Source of the DNA: Rhodococcus sp. BP22
GTDB lineage: Bacteria; Actinomycetota; Actinomycetes; Mycobacteriales; Mycobacteriaceae
Length of the DNA stretch: 64,000 bases
NCBI RefSeq assembly: GCF_014281965.1
Contig: NZ_JACFTB010000001.1
Coordinates: 744,001 to 808,000 of the forward strand
Reading direction: 5' to 3'
In this document: positions 8,443-17,669 of the stretch, one piece after another
Numbering within the stretch: position 1 is the first letter of the stretch
How the letters are laid out: every line of letters begins with the position of its first letter
Notes under the pieces: generated by a model
The model's input: the letters and a program-made list of their open reading frames with translations, nothing else
The model's database searches: none
What the model was told of the DNA's origin: nothing
Position numbers and translations under genes: made by a program

Positions 8443-9328
8443 GGTCGGCCTCTCTATTCTCGTCGATCTGTCGCTGTCGAAGTGCCGCAGCCACAACCAC
8501 CTTCGAGCGCACCGCCAGGCCCGCTCGCAGAACCCATCGTATGGGAGCCTGCCACGGATGGGGGTGCCGGTCTGCCTGAAACCTGTACGCACTCGTGTGA
8601 TGCGCGGGCAGCATCAACTCTGGATGTCGTCCTGCCGCATGGCCTTTGGTGTGGGTGATTTCCACGTCGGGCACGTAGACATTCAGCCATCCGGCGGTTC
8701 CGAGTCGATCTCCCAAGTCGACGTCCTCCATATACATGAAGTAACGGGAGTCGAACCCGTTGACGGAATCGAAAGCGGCACGACGAAGCAAAAGGCAAGA
8801 TCCGGACAGCCAGCCGACAGCGCGTTCGGTAACCGCCTCGTTGTCCTGCCGATAACGTTGCGTCCACGGATTGCCCGGCCAGATTTTGCCGAGGACAGCG
8901 TGTCCGACCCCTGAGGTGAGGTCCGGAACTGCGCGAGCAGACGGGTACCTGGTGCCGTCGGGTTCGCGGATGAGAGGCCCGAGCGCACCCGCACGAGGCC
9001 ATCGCTCCGCCGCAGCAAGCAAACCGTCGAGAGACCCGGGATGCCACCGCACATCGGGATTGGCGACGACAACGAACTCGATGGCGTCGTCGAGTTCGGC
9101 TACCGCGCGGTTCACGGCCCCGCCGTAGCCGAGATTGGCTCCGGTTCGAAACAACCTCACATGTGGGTAGCGCGCGTCCGCGGCCTCGACGCTTCCATCG
9201 GTCGAGCCATTGTCGGCCATGATGACGAGCGGCACCTCCTCCGTTGCCGAAGCGAGGGAGGAGAGGAATTGATCCAGATACTTCCCGGGGGAATAGGTCA
9301 CCGTGACGACGGCCAGCTTGGAACTCAC
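8432..9328 (-). CDS. wbbL: Rhamnosyltransferase, family 2 glycosyltransferase
   Basis: 298-aa GT-A glycosyltransferase. It starts VSSKLAVVTVTYSPGKYLD and has the nucleotide-sugar motif ADNGSTDGSV, then GANLGYGGAVNRA and the metal motif VVVANPDVRW. GFDSRYFMYMEDVDL is the acceptor/catalytic signature of WbbL. In mycobacteria this enzyme (Rv3265c) transfers L-rhamnose from dTDP-rhamnose to decaprenyl-PP-GlcNAc, forming the linker between peptidoglycan and arabinogalactan at the inner membrane face. The start GTG 9328 is set by homology. It lies between rmlD, which makes the donor sugar, and manC, all on the minus strand. Confidence 0.92.
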   Translation of the reverse strand: MSSKLAVVTVTYSPGKYLDQFLSSLASATEEVPLVIMADNGSTDGSVEAADARYPHVRLFRTGANLGYGGAVNRAVAELDDAIEFVVVANPDVRWHPGSLDGLLAAAERWPRAGALGPLIREPDGTRYPSARAVPDLTSGVGHAVLGKIWPGNPWTQRYRQDNEAVTERAVGWLSGSCLLLRRAAFDSVNGFDSRYFMYMEDVDLGDRLGTAGWLNVYVPDVEITHTKGHAAGRHPELMLPAHHTSAYRFQADRHPHPWQAPIRWVLRAGLAVRSKVVVAAALRQRQIDENREADHVS

Positions 9329-9362
9329 GCGGGCCAGACTAACCGGCGAAGCCGGTATTGCC

Positions 9363-10253
9363 TCACCTCGTGCCGGCACGGACCTCACCCAACGCATCGG
9401 TGAGTGCTGCGCGCCACGGCCGCAGGGGGGTGAGTCCGGCAGCTGTCCAGGCATCAGCGGACAACACCGAGTACGACGGCCTGGGGGCGGGGCGCACGAA
9501 CTCGGCACTCGAGCAAGCCAACACGCGTTCCGGGTCTGCACCCGCGCCGGCGAACACAGCACGTGCCAGTTCGTACCAGCTTGCTGTCCCGGTATTCGTC
9601 AGATGAAGAATCGGTCGCCCGCTCGACGGCGAAGCAGCGAGTTCGAGCAATCCGGACGCAAGATCACGGGAATAGGTCGGTGATCCGATCTGATCGTTCA
9701 CCACCGACACGGTGTCTCGCTCACGTTCGAGGCGCAGCATCGTCGAGACGAAGTCCGACCCGGTTCCGGTGTAGACCCAGGCCGTACGCACCACCGTCGC
9801 CGAGGGCAACACGCGTAGGACAGCCTCCTCACCGGCTAGCTTGGTGCGTCCGTACGCGCTGCGCGGGGCCGTCGGGGATCGAGGGAGGTACGGGGAAGTC
9901 GCGGTGCCGTCGAACACATAGTCGGTCGAGACGTGCACGAGGCGCGCGCCGACGCGTGCACATGCAATCGCCAGGTTCTCCGGACCGTCTGCGTTGACCT
10001 TCGACGCCGTTGCTTCGTCCGATTCGGCAGCATCGACCGCGGTGTAGGCGGCGCAGTTGATCACCACCATGCCCGGCTCGACGGCGTCGGCAACTGCTTT
10101 CGCGTCGGTGATGTCCAGCTCTGCGCTGGTCACACCGATCGTCGTGTCGCTGCTCGCACTGCCGCTGTTGTTCGAAAGGTGCAGTATCTGCCGGCCGAGC
10201 TGTCCGCCCGCTCCGGTCACAAGAGTTTTCGCCACAGTTGCAAAGTGTGGCAC
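9363..10253 (-). CDS. rmlD: dTDP-4-dehydrorhamnose reductase
   Basis: 296-aa short-chain dehydrogenase/reductase of the RmlD class, which makes dTDP-L-rhamnose. TLVTGAGGQLGRQ is the NAD(P)-binding loop. VVINCAAYTAVDAAESDE, HVSTDYVFDG and the catalytic Tyr-x3-Lys in AYGRTKLAGEE are all visible. It supplies the donor used by wbbL, 34 nt downstream. The start is not sharply defined: GTG 10253 (VPHFATVAKTLV) is preferred over the inner GTG 10235, and neither has a strong ribosome site. It is divergent from the LCP gene across a 93-nt gap. Confidence 0.93.
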   Translation of the reverse strand: MPHFATVAKTLVTGAGGQLGRQILHLSNNSGSASSDTTIGVTSAELDITDAKAVADAVEPGMVVINCAAYTAVDAAESDEATASKVNADGPENLAIACARVGARLVHVSTDYVFDGTATSPYLPRSPTAPRSAYGRTKLAGEEAVLRVLPSATVVRTAWVYTGTGSDFVSTMLRLERERDTVSVVNDQIGSPTYSRDLASGLLELAASPSSGRPILHLTNTGTASWYELARAVFAGAGADPERVLACSSAEFVRPAPRPSYSVLSADAWTAAGLTPLRPWRAALTDALGEVRAGTR

Positions 10254-10346
10254 GCCGCCCGTGCTTGAGCGAGACGGTGACACTTCACAAGTAACCTGAC
10301 TGGTCGGGGCGAGAAATGCGTAGAAGAAGAGTGGAGAGGTCAACAG

Positions 10347-11984
10347 GTGCAACGAGAGTCTGACGGATCGCGAGGCGAGCGGCGGTCCTCAGCGCGGCGT
10401 CGCGACCCTGGGCAACGCCCTGCTCGGGGGCGCACTCGGCCGCCGTACTCCAGCGACCGCCCCAGCGAGGACGACAGTGCTGTCGGCAAACCTGCAGGCG
10501 GAATGCCGACCGAGAGGCCAGGCGTACCTCGGATGGTGATCGCGGCCATGTCCGTTCTCGTGCTGGTCGTGACAGGTTTCGCTTGGCGAAGCGTCGACGA
10601 CCTTCGCTCGAACATCGCTACTGCAGGGCGCCTCGGTCTGGGTGGTGGCTCCGATGGCGCCGTGGACATCCTGATGGTCGGCACCGACAGCCGCACCGAC
10701 GCGCACGGCAACGCACTGACGCAAAGCGAGCTCGATTCACTGCGCGCCGGTGACGAGGTGGCATCGAACACCGACACGATCGTGCTCATTCGCGTACCGA
10801 ACGACGGTTCTTCGGCGACCGCGATCTCGATACCCCGGGATGCGTACGTCGAGGTTCCGGGAATTGGAAAGTCCAAGATCAACGCGGCGTACGGCGCAAC
10901 GAAGGAGAACAAGCGCCTCGAACTCGTCGAACAGGGTGTCTCCGATAAGGACGCGGACTCACAGTCGACCGAAGCCGGACGCGAGGCGCTCATCGAGTCG
11001 GTGGCCGATCTGACGGGGGTCACCGTGGATCACTACGCCGAGGTGGGTCTGCTCGGTTTCGTACTGCTGACCGATGCTGTCGGTGGCGTGAACGTATGCC
11101 TCAATGCCCCTGTGGACGAGCCGCTGTCCGGAGCGAACTTTCCCGGCGGGGAGCAGACACTGTCCGGTGCGGACGCGTTGAGTTTCGTCCGGCAGCGACA
11201 CGACCTTCCGCGGGGCGACCTCGACCGAATCGTGCGTCAGCAGGTATTCATGGCATCACTCGTGCGGAGTGTGCTGAGTGCGAAAACATTGAGCAACCCC
11301 AGCAAGTTGAGTCAGCTCAGCTCCGCGGTCCAACGTTCGGTTGTTCTCGATTCCGATTGGGACATAATACAATTCGCGACCCGCTTGCAGGATCTGGCCG
11401 GCGGTAAGGTCAAATTCGAAACCATCCCCGCCGTCGACATCAACGGTGTGACCGACTACGGCGAATCGATTGTCGAGGTCGATCCCGATGCAGTGAAGAC
11501 CTACGTCGAGGGGCTTCTCGACGGATCTGCCGACGAGCAGGACTCTGCACCGACGACCGACGCTCCCACCGTCGATCCGTCGTCGGTGACGGTAGATGTT
11601 GCCAACGACAGCGGAATCGACGGTCTCGCCAACGGTGTGGCAGCGTCGCTCGGATCGCTCGGCTACACGAGCGGCTCGGTCGGAAACTACGAGGGATCCT
11701 CGGTCTCCACCACGACGATTCAAGCGGCAGATCCGGACAGTGATGCAGCGAGATCGGTGGCAACTGCTCTCGGCGGGCTCGAAGTGGCCTCCGACGACAC
11801 ACTGCCGCGCGACACCGTTCGGGTGGTACTGGCCTCGGACTACTCCGGCCCCGGGGCAGACGGCAGCACCACATCCCCGACCACCTCATCCCCGACCACC
11901 GAGGAAACGCTCGCGAGCAGTGCAGGCGAATCGCCTGCGCCGCCGATCGACGCAGGCTCGGCGGGCCCTGCCTGCGTCAACTGA
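10347..11984 (+). CDS. LytR-CpsA-Psr (LCP) family ligase with LytR_C domain
   Basis: 545-aa membrane-anchored enzyme. A basic cytoplasmic N-terminus of about 60 residues precedes one transmembrane helix (MVIAAMSVLVLVVTGFAW). The extracytoplasmic LCP domain contains DILMVGTDSR, SIPRDAYVEVPG and SFVRQRHDLPRGDLDRIVRQ, with the Asp and Arg residues that bind pyrophosphate lipid. A LytR_C domain lies around residues 400-500, followed by a Ser/Thr/Pro-rich tail. LCP proteins attach wall glycans, here presumably arabinogalactan, to peptidoglycan, which fits the neighbouring wbbL/rmlD. GTG 10347 has GAGAGG 7 nt upstream. Mycobacterial counterpart: Rv3267 (CpsA-like, Lcp1). Confidence 0.92.
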   Translation: MQRESDGSRGERRSSARRRDPGQRPARGRTRPPYSSDRPSEDDSAVGKPAGGMPTERPGVPRMVIAAMSVLVLVVTGFAWRSVDDLRSNIATAGRLGLGGGSDGAVDILMVGTDSRTDAHGNALTQSELDSLRAGDEVASNTDTIVLIRVPNDGSSATAISIPRDAYVEVPGIGKSKINAAYGATKENKRLELVEQGVSDKDADSQSTEAGREALIESVADLTGVTVDHYAEVGLLGFVLLTDAVGGVNVCLNAPVDEPLSGANFPGGEQTLSGADALSFVRQRHDLPRGDLDRIVRQQVFMASLVRSVLSAKTLSNPSKLSQLSSAVQRSVVLDSDWDIIQFATRLQDLAGGKVKFETIPAVDINGVTDYGESIVEVDPDAVKTYVEGLLDGSADEQDSAPTTDAPTVDPSSVTVDVANDSGIDGLANGVAASLGSLGYTSGSVGNYEGSSVSTTTIQAADPDSDAARSVATALGGLEVASDDTLPRDTVRVVLASDYSGPGADGSTTSPTTSSPTTEETLASSAGESPAPPIDAGSAGPACVN

Positions 11985-11991
11985 GCTCCGC

Positions 11992-11997
11992 TAGGGT
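11992..11997 (+). promoter_or_regulatory. Candidate leaderless -10 (TAGGGT) for the TIGR03089 gene
   Basis: TAGGGT, 7 nt, then GTG 12005, with no Shine-Dalgarno sequence. Confidence 0.45.
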
Positions 11998-12004
11998 TGC
12001 GCCT

Positions 12005-12712
12005 GTGGCCTCAACGTTGACGCAGGAACTGCTCGATCCAATACTCGCGACCGACCCCGCCGGTCCACGGGTGACGTATTACGACGACGAGACGGGTGAA
12101 CGGGTCGAGGTATCGACGATCACGCTCGCCAATTGGGCTGCGAAGACCGCTAACCTGTTGTGCGACGAGTTCGGCCTCGCACCTGGTGCCAAGGTCAGTG
12201 TTCTCCTACCCGCTCACTGGCAGAGCGCGGCCGTCCTGCTCGGTGCGTGGTGGGCAGGTGCAGAGGTCGTCCTCACCGCAGACGACACGTCAGAGCTCGC
12301 ACTCGTGCACGGTTCTCGAATCGACGAGGCCGGCGACATACCCGAAATACTTGCCCTCTCGCTCGACGCGTTCGGCAAACCGGTTCCCGATCTTCCTATC
12401 GGAGTGACCGACTACGCCACCTCGGTACGCGTGCACGGAGACCAATTTCGGCCGACTGGCGCTGGCGCTGCTCTCGACGGACGATCGGTCGAGGAAGTTT
12501 TGGCGGAGGCACGCACCCGCGCTCAGGCACATTCGTTGCAGACCGGAGACCGCGTGCTCTCGTCGTTGCCGTGGGGTACGACCGAGGAATTGATCGATGG
12601 ACTGTTGTCGGTTTTGGTTTCAGGCAGCTCGCTCGTGCAAGTGAACAACCCGGACCCGACGAAGACCGACCGCCGCACCACTACCGAAAAGGTCACCAAG
12701 ACACTCGGTTAA
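12005..12712 (+). CDS. TIGR03089 family protein
   Basis: 235-aa protein of the TIGR03089 family, an actinobacterial group related to the N-terminal part of AMP-binding enzymes but lacking the adenylation motifs. VTYYDDETGERVEVS, LANWAAKTANLL, GAKVSVLLPAHWQSAAVLLG and WWAGAEVVL are visible and resemble the start of an acyl-CoA synthetase. Function is unknown. It occupies the Rv3268 position after the LCP gene. GTG 12005 has no ribosome site but a TAGGGT 7 nt before it. Its 3' end overlaps the convergent gene at 12709 by 4 nt. Confidence 0.85.
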   Translation: MASTLTQELLDPILATDPAGPRVTYYDDETGERVEVSTITLANWAAKTANLLCDEFGLAPGAKVSVLLPAHWQSAAVLLGAWWAGAEVVLTADDTSELALVHGSRIDEAGDIPEILALSLDAFGKPVPDLPIGVTDYATSVRVHGDQFRPTGAGAALDGRSVEEVLAEARTRAQAHSLQTGDRVLSSLPWGTTEELIDGLLSVLVSGSSLVQVNNPDPTKTDRRTTTEKVTKTLG

Positions 12713-13104
12713 GACCTGCTCGCGTATCCACCGTCGTCGAGGCCTGCTTCGATCTCGAAACGATTCCTCGCGCCCGGATTCCGTAGTTCCTCCACCAGAT
12801 AGCGAACCGCGAACAGTGGCCCGTATCGAGCCCACTGATCTGCGTGCACCGCCTCATGGCGCAGAACACTGCGCGAGATGTTGGCGCGGGTGAGGTAAGC
12901 GGCACCGATGGTCGTGCCTCCGCGACCGAACCCTGCGCGCATTCCCCGACAGACGAAAAGCCGATGCTCGTCATCGAAGGCGATCTCGGCCCGCCACAAC
13001 GTCGCGTAGACGAGCGCAAGGTAGGTGACGACGGATACCGCGCGCCCCCGAGTGCGAGTGTCCGGCCGCTGGATCGACAATGCGGACACCGGCGCGAAAC
13101 GCAT
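12709..13104 (-). CDS. Hypothetical protein with HExxH (possible zincin)
   Basis: 131-aa protein not assigned to a named family. It has a hydrophobic stretch at about 23-37 (VSVVTYLALVYATLW), then RHEAVHADQW with H83, E84 and H87 in an HExxH arrangement. A downstream NRFEIEA (114-120) could give a third glutamate ligand, as in gluzincin-type peptidases. The predicted role is therefore a small, possibly membrane-associated metalloprotein; catalysis is unproven. The ATG at 13104 shares one base with the purE stop (TAATG), so it is translationally coupled to purE-purK. An apparent 357-aa frame upstream is a purE shadow. Confidence 0.6.
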   Translation of the reverse strand: MRFAPVSALSIQRPDTRTRGRAVSVVTYLALVYATLWRAEIAFDDEHRLFVCRGMRAGFGRGGTTIGAAYLTRANISRSVLRHEAVHADQWARYGPLFAVRYLVEELRNPGARNRFEIEAGLDDGGYASRS

Positions 13105-13613
13105 TACCCGAGGAGTTTGGCGCGCAGCGCCGCATCCTTGTCGAGCACCATTGCCTCGAGGTCTTGTTGGAACTTCTCGATTCGCGACCGCAGCTCGGGG
13201 TCCGAGGCGCCCAGAATGCGGGCCGCGAGGAGTCCCGCGTTGCGGGCGCCACCGATCGACACCGTGGCAACCGGTATCCCAGCGGGCATCTGCACGATCG
13301 ACAGCAGTGAATCCATACCGTCCAAGTACTTCAAGGGAACAGGTACACCGATGACCGGCAGCGGCGTAGCCGAAGCGACCATACCTGGCAGATGAGCTGC
13401 TCCACCGGCTCCGGCGATGATCACGCTGAGCCCCCGCTCGGCCGCGCTCGTCGCATAGTCGAGCATGCGCTTGGGTGTGCGGTGCGCCGAGACGACACCG
13501 ACCTCGAAGCGAATCCCGAATTCGGCCAATGCGTCCGCTGCGGCCTCCATCGTCGGCCAGTCGGAGTCGCTCCCCATGATGAGGCCGACCTGAGGGCCCA
13601 GTTGTTCGGTCAT
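13104..13613 (-). CDS. purE: N5-carboxyaminoimidazole ribonucleotide mutase
   Basis: 169-aa class I PurE, which moves the carboxyl group of N5-CAIR to C4 in purine biosynthesis. [13 protein letters not shown] is the phosphate-binding start, [11 protein letters not shown] holds the catalytic His, and [14 protein letters not shown] and [17 protein letters not shown] are standard. ATG 13613 is chosen over the upstream ATG because it overlaps the purK stop (ATGA), indicating coupled synthesis of the two enzymes that act in sequence. Confidence 0.95.
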   Translation of the reverse strand: MTEQLGPQVGLIMGSDSDWPTMEAAADALAEFGIRFEVGVVSAHRTPKRMLDYATSAAERGLSVIIAGAGGAAHLPGMVASATPLPVIGVPVPLKYLDGMDSLLSIVQMPAGIPVATVSIGGARNAGLLAARILGASDPELRSRIEKFQQDLEAMVLDKDAALRAKLLG

Positions 13614-14878
13614 TGGTGCGGGTCCCATCCGTCGGTCCATTCTGCGTGCGACATCCAGTGTGCCGCGCGTTCTGCCTTCTCCCGGACAGCGGCCACGTAC
13701 GCCTTGTCCGATGCTTGCCCGTTCGGTGCTCCGAGTACGTTGACATGGCCGATCTTGCGGGCTTCGCGCTCGCTCTTGCCATAGAGGTGCACCTTGGCGT
13801 CCGGCATCCGCGCGAAGAGGTGATGAAGCCGTTCGTCCATCGTCATCGTCGGCGCCTGCGGTGCTCCGAGAATGTTGGCCATGACCGTGACCGGCGCCAA
13901 CGGCGTCGTATCACCCAGTGGGTAGTCGAGTACCGCACGAACATGCTGCTCGAACTGCGAAGTTCGGCATCCGTCCATGCTCCAATGCCCGGAGTTGTGT
14001 GGGCGCATCGCGAGTTCGTTGACGAGGATGGCGCCGTCGACCGTCTCGAACAGCTCGACTGCCATTGCGCCGACGACTCCCAGCTCGGCAGCAAGCCCCA
14101 ACGCCATTCTTTCGGCGTCGATCGCCACATCGTCGTCGAGCGAGCCTGCCGGTGCAATGACCACCGCGCATTGCCCGTCGCGCTGAACCGTTTCGACTAC
14201 GGGCCACGCCGCGCCCTGTCCGAACGGGGACCGACCGACCATGGCGGAAAGCTCGCGCCGCAGTTCGACCTTCTCCTCGACCATCAGTGCGACACCGAGA
14301 TCGAGTTGACGCGCCACGATGCTCTCTGCCTCGTCGGCATCCTTCGGCATCCACACACCGCGTCCGTCATATCCACCACGGATGGATTTGACTACCACCG
14401 GCCACCCGTGGGCGTCTCCGAAAGCTGTGACATCTCCCACCCAGGTGACCTCGGCGAATTTCGGGATCGGAATCCCGAGCTCACCCAGTTTCCGACGCAT
14501 CTTCAACTTGTCCTGTGCGTAGATGAGCGCCGACGGCGGTGGCTGTACGTTGACGCCTTCCTCGACGAGGACTTCGAGATGTTCGGTCGGTACCTGCTCG
14601 TGGTCGAACGTGACGACGTTGGATCCTGTGGCGACCGTGCGGAGGGCGTTCAGGTCATCGTGGTGTCCGAGTACGACATCGGCGCTGACCTGGGCGGCCG
14701 GCTCATCGGCGCCTGCGGATAGGACTCGTAGGGTTTGGCCGAGCGCAATTGCGGCCTGATGCGTCATTCGCGCCAACTGGCCTCCGCCGATCATCGCCAC
14801 TACCGGCATTCCGGTGGACGAACTACGGGGGGTGGTGGGGCGCGGAGATAGACCTGTCACGGCTTCATATCGTGTCAT
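13610..14878 (-). CDS. purK: N5-carboxyaminoimidazole ribonucleotide synthetase
   Basis: 422-aa ATP-grasp enzyme that carboxylates AIR using ATP and bicarbonate. [20 protein letters not shown] is the AIR-binding N-terminus. The ATP-grasp region includes [20 protein letters not shown] and [29 protein letters not shown] 14878 gives a 23-residue leader; ATG 14809 ([11 protein letters not shown]) is a plausible shorter start, and neither has a strong ribosome site. First gene of the purK-purE-HExxH-protein operon, divergent from gtrA. Confidence 0.93.
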   Translation of the reverse strand: MTRYEAVTGLSPRPTTPRSSSTGMPVVAMIGGGQLARMTHQAAIALGQTLRVLSAGADEPAAQVSADVVLGHHDDLNALRTVATGSNVVTFDHEQVPTEHLEVLVEEGVNVQPPPSALIYAQDKLKMRRKLGELGIPIPKFAEVTWVGDVTAFGDAHGWPVVVKSIRGGYDGRGVWMPKDADEAESIVARQLDLGVALMVEEKVELRRELSAMVGRSPFGQGAAWPVVETVQRDGQCAVVIAPAGSLDDDVAIDAERMALGLAAELGVVGAMAVELFETVDGAILVNELAMRPHNSGHWSMDGCRTSQFEQHVRAVLDYPLGDTTPLAPVTVMANILGAPQAPTMTMDERLHHLFARMPDAKVHLYGKSEREARKIGHVNVLGAPNGQASDKAYVAAVREKAERAAHWMSHAEWTDGWDPHQ

Positions 14879-15026
14879 GCGGGGAAGTTTCCACAGCCAG
14901 CAGACCCCTCTAGCCAGGAATGAATTCGAGCGTCATGTCCAATTTCTTTATTGAGAAGTCCCATTAATTCACTGAGAAATCGCTGATGATCTGCGCGCCG
15001 GTTAGCCGATTGGGCACCTCGTTTCG

Positions 15027-15032
15027 TAGACT
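15027..15032 (+). promoter_or_regulatory. Candidate leaderless -10 (TAGACT) for the GtrA gene
   Basis: TAGACT, 8 nt, then GTG 15041; no ribosome binding site. Confidence 0.45.
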
Positions 15033-15040
15033 CCTTCGTT

Positions 15041-15604
15041 GTGCCCTCGATCGACAGTTTGATTCATCGCCTCCCCGGTCCGCTACGGGTGCTGGCGATT
15101 CGTCACACCGAGCTGATCAAATTTGCAATCGTCGGTGGGACCACGATGGTGTTCGACCTGGTGATCTTCTATTCGCTGAGTCTGACCATCCTCGAGCCCA
15201 AGCCTGTCGTCGCGAAGATCATCTCGGGCGTGATGGCCACCATTTTGAGCTACGTCCTGAACCGAGAGTGGGCCTTCAAGAATCGTGGTGGCCGCGAGCG
15301 CCACCACGAGGCTTTGTTGTTCTTCACGATCAGCGGGGTCGGTGTCATTCTGGCGGCTGCCCCACTGTGGGTGGCGAACAACTTGTTCGACATCCGCGAA
15401 GGCCACAACAGCCTGACGATGGTGTTGATTCTCGACTTCATCCTGAACTACATCATCGGCAATCTTCTACAGATGGCATTCCGGTTCTGGGCGCTACGAA
15501 AGTTCGCGTTCCCCGACGAGAATGCGCGAGGCGCTGCGGCGGGATCGACCGATTACGATCCGACGCCCGCGGAAGCTGCCGAGGAGCAACTCGGCCACAG
15601 CTGA
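15041..15604 (+). CDS. GtrA family membrane protein
   Basis: 187-aa protein with four predicted transmembrane helices: around FAIVGGTTMVFDLVIFYSLS, VAKIISGVMATILSYVLNRE, LFFTISGVGVILAAAPLWV and VLILDFILNYIIGNLLQMAF. The N-R-x-W-x-F element after helix 2 (NREWAFKN) and FRFWALRKFAF at the end are GtrA signatures. GtrA proteins help move lipid-linked sugars across the membrane; in mycobacteria the Rv3277 position carries one. The C-terminal 25 residues are Ala/Glu-rich. It converges on the histidine kinase with a 15-nt gap. Confidence 0.9.
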   Translation: MPSIDSLIHRLPGPLRVLAIRHTELIKFAIVGGTTMVFDLVIFYSLSLTILEPKPVVAKIISGVMATILSYVLNREWAFKNRGGRERHHEALLFFTISGVGVILAAAPLWVANNLFDIREGHNSLTMVLILDFILNYIIGNLLQMAFRFWALRKFAFPDENARGAAAGSTDYDPTPAEAAEEQLGHS

Positions 15605-15619
15605 CCTACTCCGGTGCGC

Positions 15620-16945
15620 TCAGCGTGGCTCTCGCGCCCGTGGAGACGGGGCACTGGCTTCTTCGCGTGACGCAGGCAGGAACACCGAGAACATAGCTGG
15701 CTTGCGTCGCTGCAATTCCAACCTTCCACCGTCCGCCTCGACGAGTGCTCGTGCGAGAGCGAGACCCACGCCGGTCGATCCGGCGCCGGAGAACCCGCGA
15801 TCGAAGATATGCGGGGCCAACTCGTTGCTGACGCCGCTGCCCTCGTCCGAGACCTCGATACACACCAGCGGCTCGCGCCGCCGCTCGGCCGTGTCCAGTG
15901 CAGGAATCAGCCGCACTGCCACGGTGCATTTCCCGCCGCCGTGCGAGAGTGCGTTGTCCACCAGGACCGCGACTGCCTCGCGCAATCTCGAACCCGTCAC
16001 AGATGCCTTGAGTCCCGGTCCACCTTCGAGTTCCAGTGTTCGGCCGGCATCCTCGAAGTTTCGCTGCCACTCCCCGATGACTCCGCTGAGTTCCGCGACG
16101 ACAGCTACATCCTCGGCGCCTGCTGCCCCGTCGCTACGGGACGAGCGCACCAACTCGTCGATCGCGAGGGTCAAGCGGTCCACCTGTGCCATCGCTTCAT
16201 CGGCTTCGGCGACTACATCGGGATCTGGATGCGTCGATAGTTCGTCGAGCCGAAGCCGGACGGCCGTCAGCCGACTGCGCAGCTGGTGCGATACGTCGGC
16301 GACCAGCGCATGCTCGCGTTGCAGTCTGCCCGCGATCTCGACCGTCGCCGAGTCGAGGACTTCCGAGACCCGGTCCAGCTCGGCAATTCCGTGCCGTCGT
16401 GGATCGGGACGAAAGTCTCCTTCGGCGAGTCGCTGCGCCCGTCGTGCGACGTCGCGCAGCGGATCGGCCAGACGATTGGCGGTCAACACGGCCACTGCGG
16501 TTCCGATGAGAATCGATGCCAACACCACGAGGGCTACTGCACCGACAGCTTGTTTCTGCAAGGTTCGCATATCGTGCGACGGCACTTCGAGCCGTAGCGA
16601 TCCTGCAGTTCCCAACGACAGCGATTCCACCAACGGGGCCGGCACGAAGCTCTCACCGATGTCCACCCTCGACGCGGCATCCTGTGGTGTCGGAAACACC
16701 ACGACGAGGCGTCCACCTTCTGGAACGGCCAACCTGAGCGAGCCGATGTCCAGGACACCTTCCACGATGCCTCGGTCCCCTTCTTGCGACAGGATTTCCG
16801 ATGCCATCCGATCGAGTCGACGTTGAAGGTCGTCGCGAGTGAAATCTTCCACCCATAGCCAGGCGGTGTACACAAGGGGCAGACCGAGCAGTAGTGCGGT
16901 CAGCAGGACGACTGCCAGGATGGATTGCAGTATGCGACGGCGCAT
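15620..16945 (-). CDS. Two-component sensor histidine kinase
   Basis: 441-aa membrane kinase. Transmembrane helices are near residues 8-30 and 133-156, enclosing an extracytoplasmic sensor of about 100 residues. A HAMP linker (ANRLADPLRDVARRAQRLAEGDF) follows. The H-box SHQLRSRLTAVRLRLDEL gives His220 as the phosphorylated residue, and the ATPase domain shows VLVDNALSHGGG, DEGSGV and GSTGVGLALARALV. The signal is unknown. It lies 3 nt after the response regulator on the same strand and is clearly its partner. This pair is absent from the corresponding mycobacterial interval. Confidence 0.93.
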   Translation of the reverse strand: MRRRILQSILAVVLLTALLLGLPLVYTAWLWVEDFTRDDLQRRLDRMASEILSQEGDRGIVEGVLDIGSLRLAVPEGGRLVVVFPTPQDAASRVDIGESFVPAPLVESLSLGTAGSLRLEVPSHDMRTLQKQAVGAVALVVLASILIGTAVAVLTANRLADPLRDVARRAQRLAEGDFRPDPRRHGIAELDRVSEVLDSATVEIAGRLQREHALVADVSHQLRSRLTAVRLRLDELSTHPDPDVVAEADEAMAQVDRLTLAIDELVRSSRSDGAAGAEDVAVVAELSGVIGEWQRNFEDAGRTLELEGGPGLKASVTGSRLREAVAVLVDNALSHGGGKCTVAVRLIPALDTAERRREPLVCIEVSDEGSGVSNELAPHIFDRGFSGAGSTGVGLALARALVEADGGRLELQRRKPAMFSVFLPASREEASAPSPRAREPR

Positions 16946-16948
16946 CGA

Positions 16949-17629
16949 TCAGTCGCTGTTGATCCGGAACCCGACTCCGCGCACGGTGGCGATGCGGCGC
17001 TCGGCAACCGATCCCTCGTCACCGATCTTCCGGCGCAGCCACGACATGTGCATGTCGAGTGTCTTGGAGCCGCGGAGTTCCGCATCGCCCCATACTTCCC
17101 GGAGAATCGTCTCGCGGGAGACGACTTGCCCAGCATGGTCGAGGAGCACTTTGAGCAGCTCGTATTCCTTGTTCGCCAATGCGATTTCGGTTCCGTTCAC
17201 CATCACTCGCCTGGCTGCAGGCTCGAGCCTGATCCCGCCGACCTCGATCGGGGTGTCCTCACCGGGACCGCGCCGCCGAAGCAAGGCCCTCACACGGGCC
17301 ATGAGTTCGGCGAGTCGAAACGGCTTACCTACGTAGTCGTCGGCGCCGGCGTCGAGCCCGACCACGAAGTCCACCTCGTCCGTCCGCGCCGTCAACATCA
17401 AAACGGCAAGTTCGGAGCTGTTGGCGCGGACCTGCCGACAGACTTCGAGGCCGTCCATCCCCGGCAGACCGAGGTCGAGAATCAGCAGGTCATAGTTCCC
17501 GTCGAGGGCACGCTGGAGGGCAGCTGGACCGGTCTGCTCGACCGTCACCGTGTACCCCTCACGCCCGAGCGCTCGCGAGAGGGGGGCAGCAATAGCTTCG
17601 TCGTCTTCTGCAAGCAGCACTTCGGTCAC
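16949..17629 (-). CDS. OmpR/PhoB-family response regulator
   Basis: 226-aa regulator with an N-terminal receiver and a C-terminal winged helix. Acidic residues D9/D10 and phosphoacceptor D52 (LLILDLGLPGMDG) are present, as are TARTDEVD and the conserved Lys in VGKPF. The DNA-binding domain spans about 130-226 (EYELLKVLLDHAGQVVSRE, LDMHMSWLRRKIG, TVRGVGFRI). GTG 17629 (VTEVLLAEDD) is the family start; the frame open to 17869 lies in the neighbour's coding strand. Forms an operon with the kinase downstream. Confidence 0.94.
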   Translation of the reverse strand: MTEVLLAEDDEAIAAPLSRALGREGYTVTVEQTGPAALQRALDGNYDLLILDLGLPGMDGLEVCRQVRANSSELAVLMLTARTDEVDFVVGLDAGADDYVGKPFRLAELMARVRALLRRRGPGEDTPIEVGGIRLEPAARRVMVNGTEIALANKEYELLKVLLDHAGQVVSRETILREVWGDAELRGSKTLDMHMSWLRRKIGDEGSVAERRIATVRGVGFRINSD

Positions 17630-17669
17630 CCGCGCAACCCTACGGTTCGTTTCTGTGAGAACGCTTCGA

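Noticed and set aside
13105-13782. Upstream extension of the HExxH protein to 357 aa
   Set aside because: It runs antiparallel in frame through purE, which is intact; ATG 13104 couples to the purE stop.
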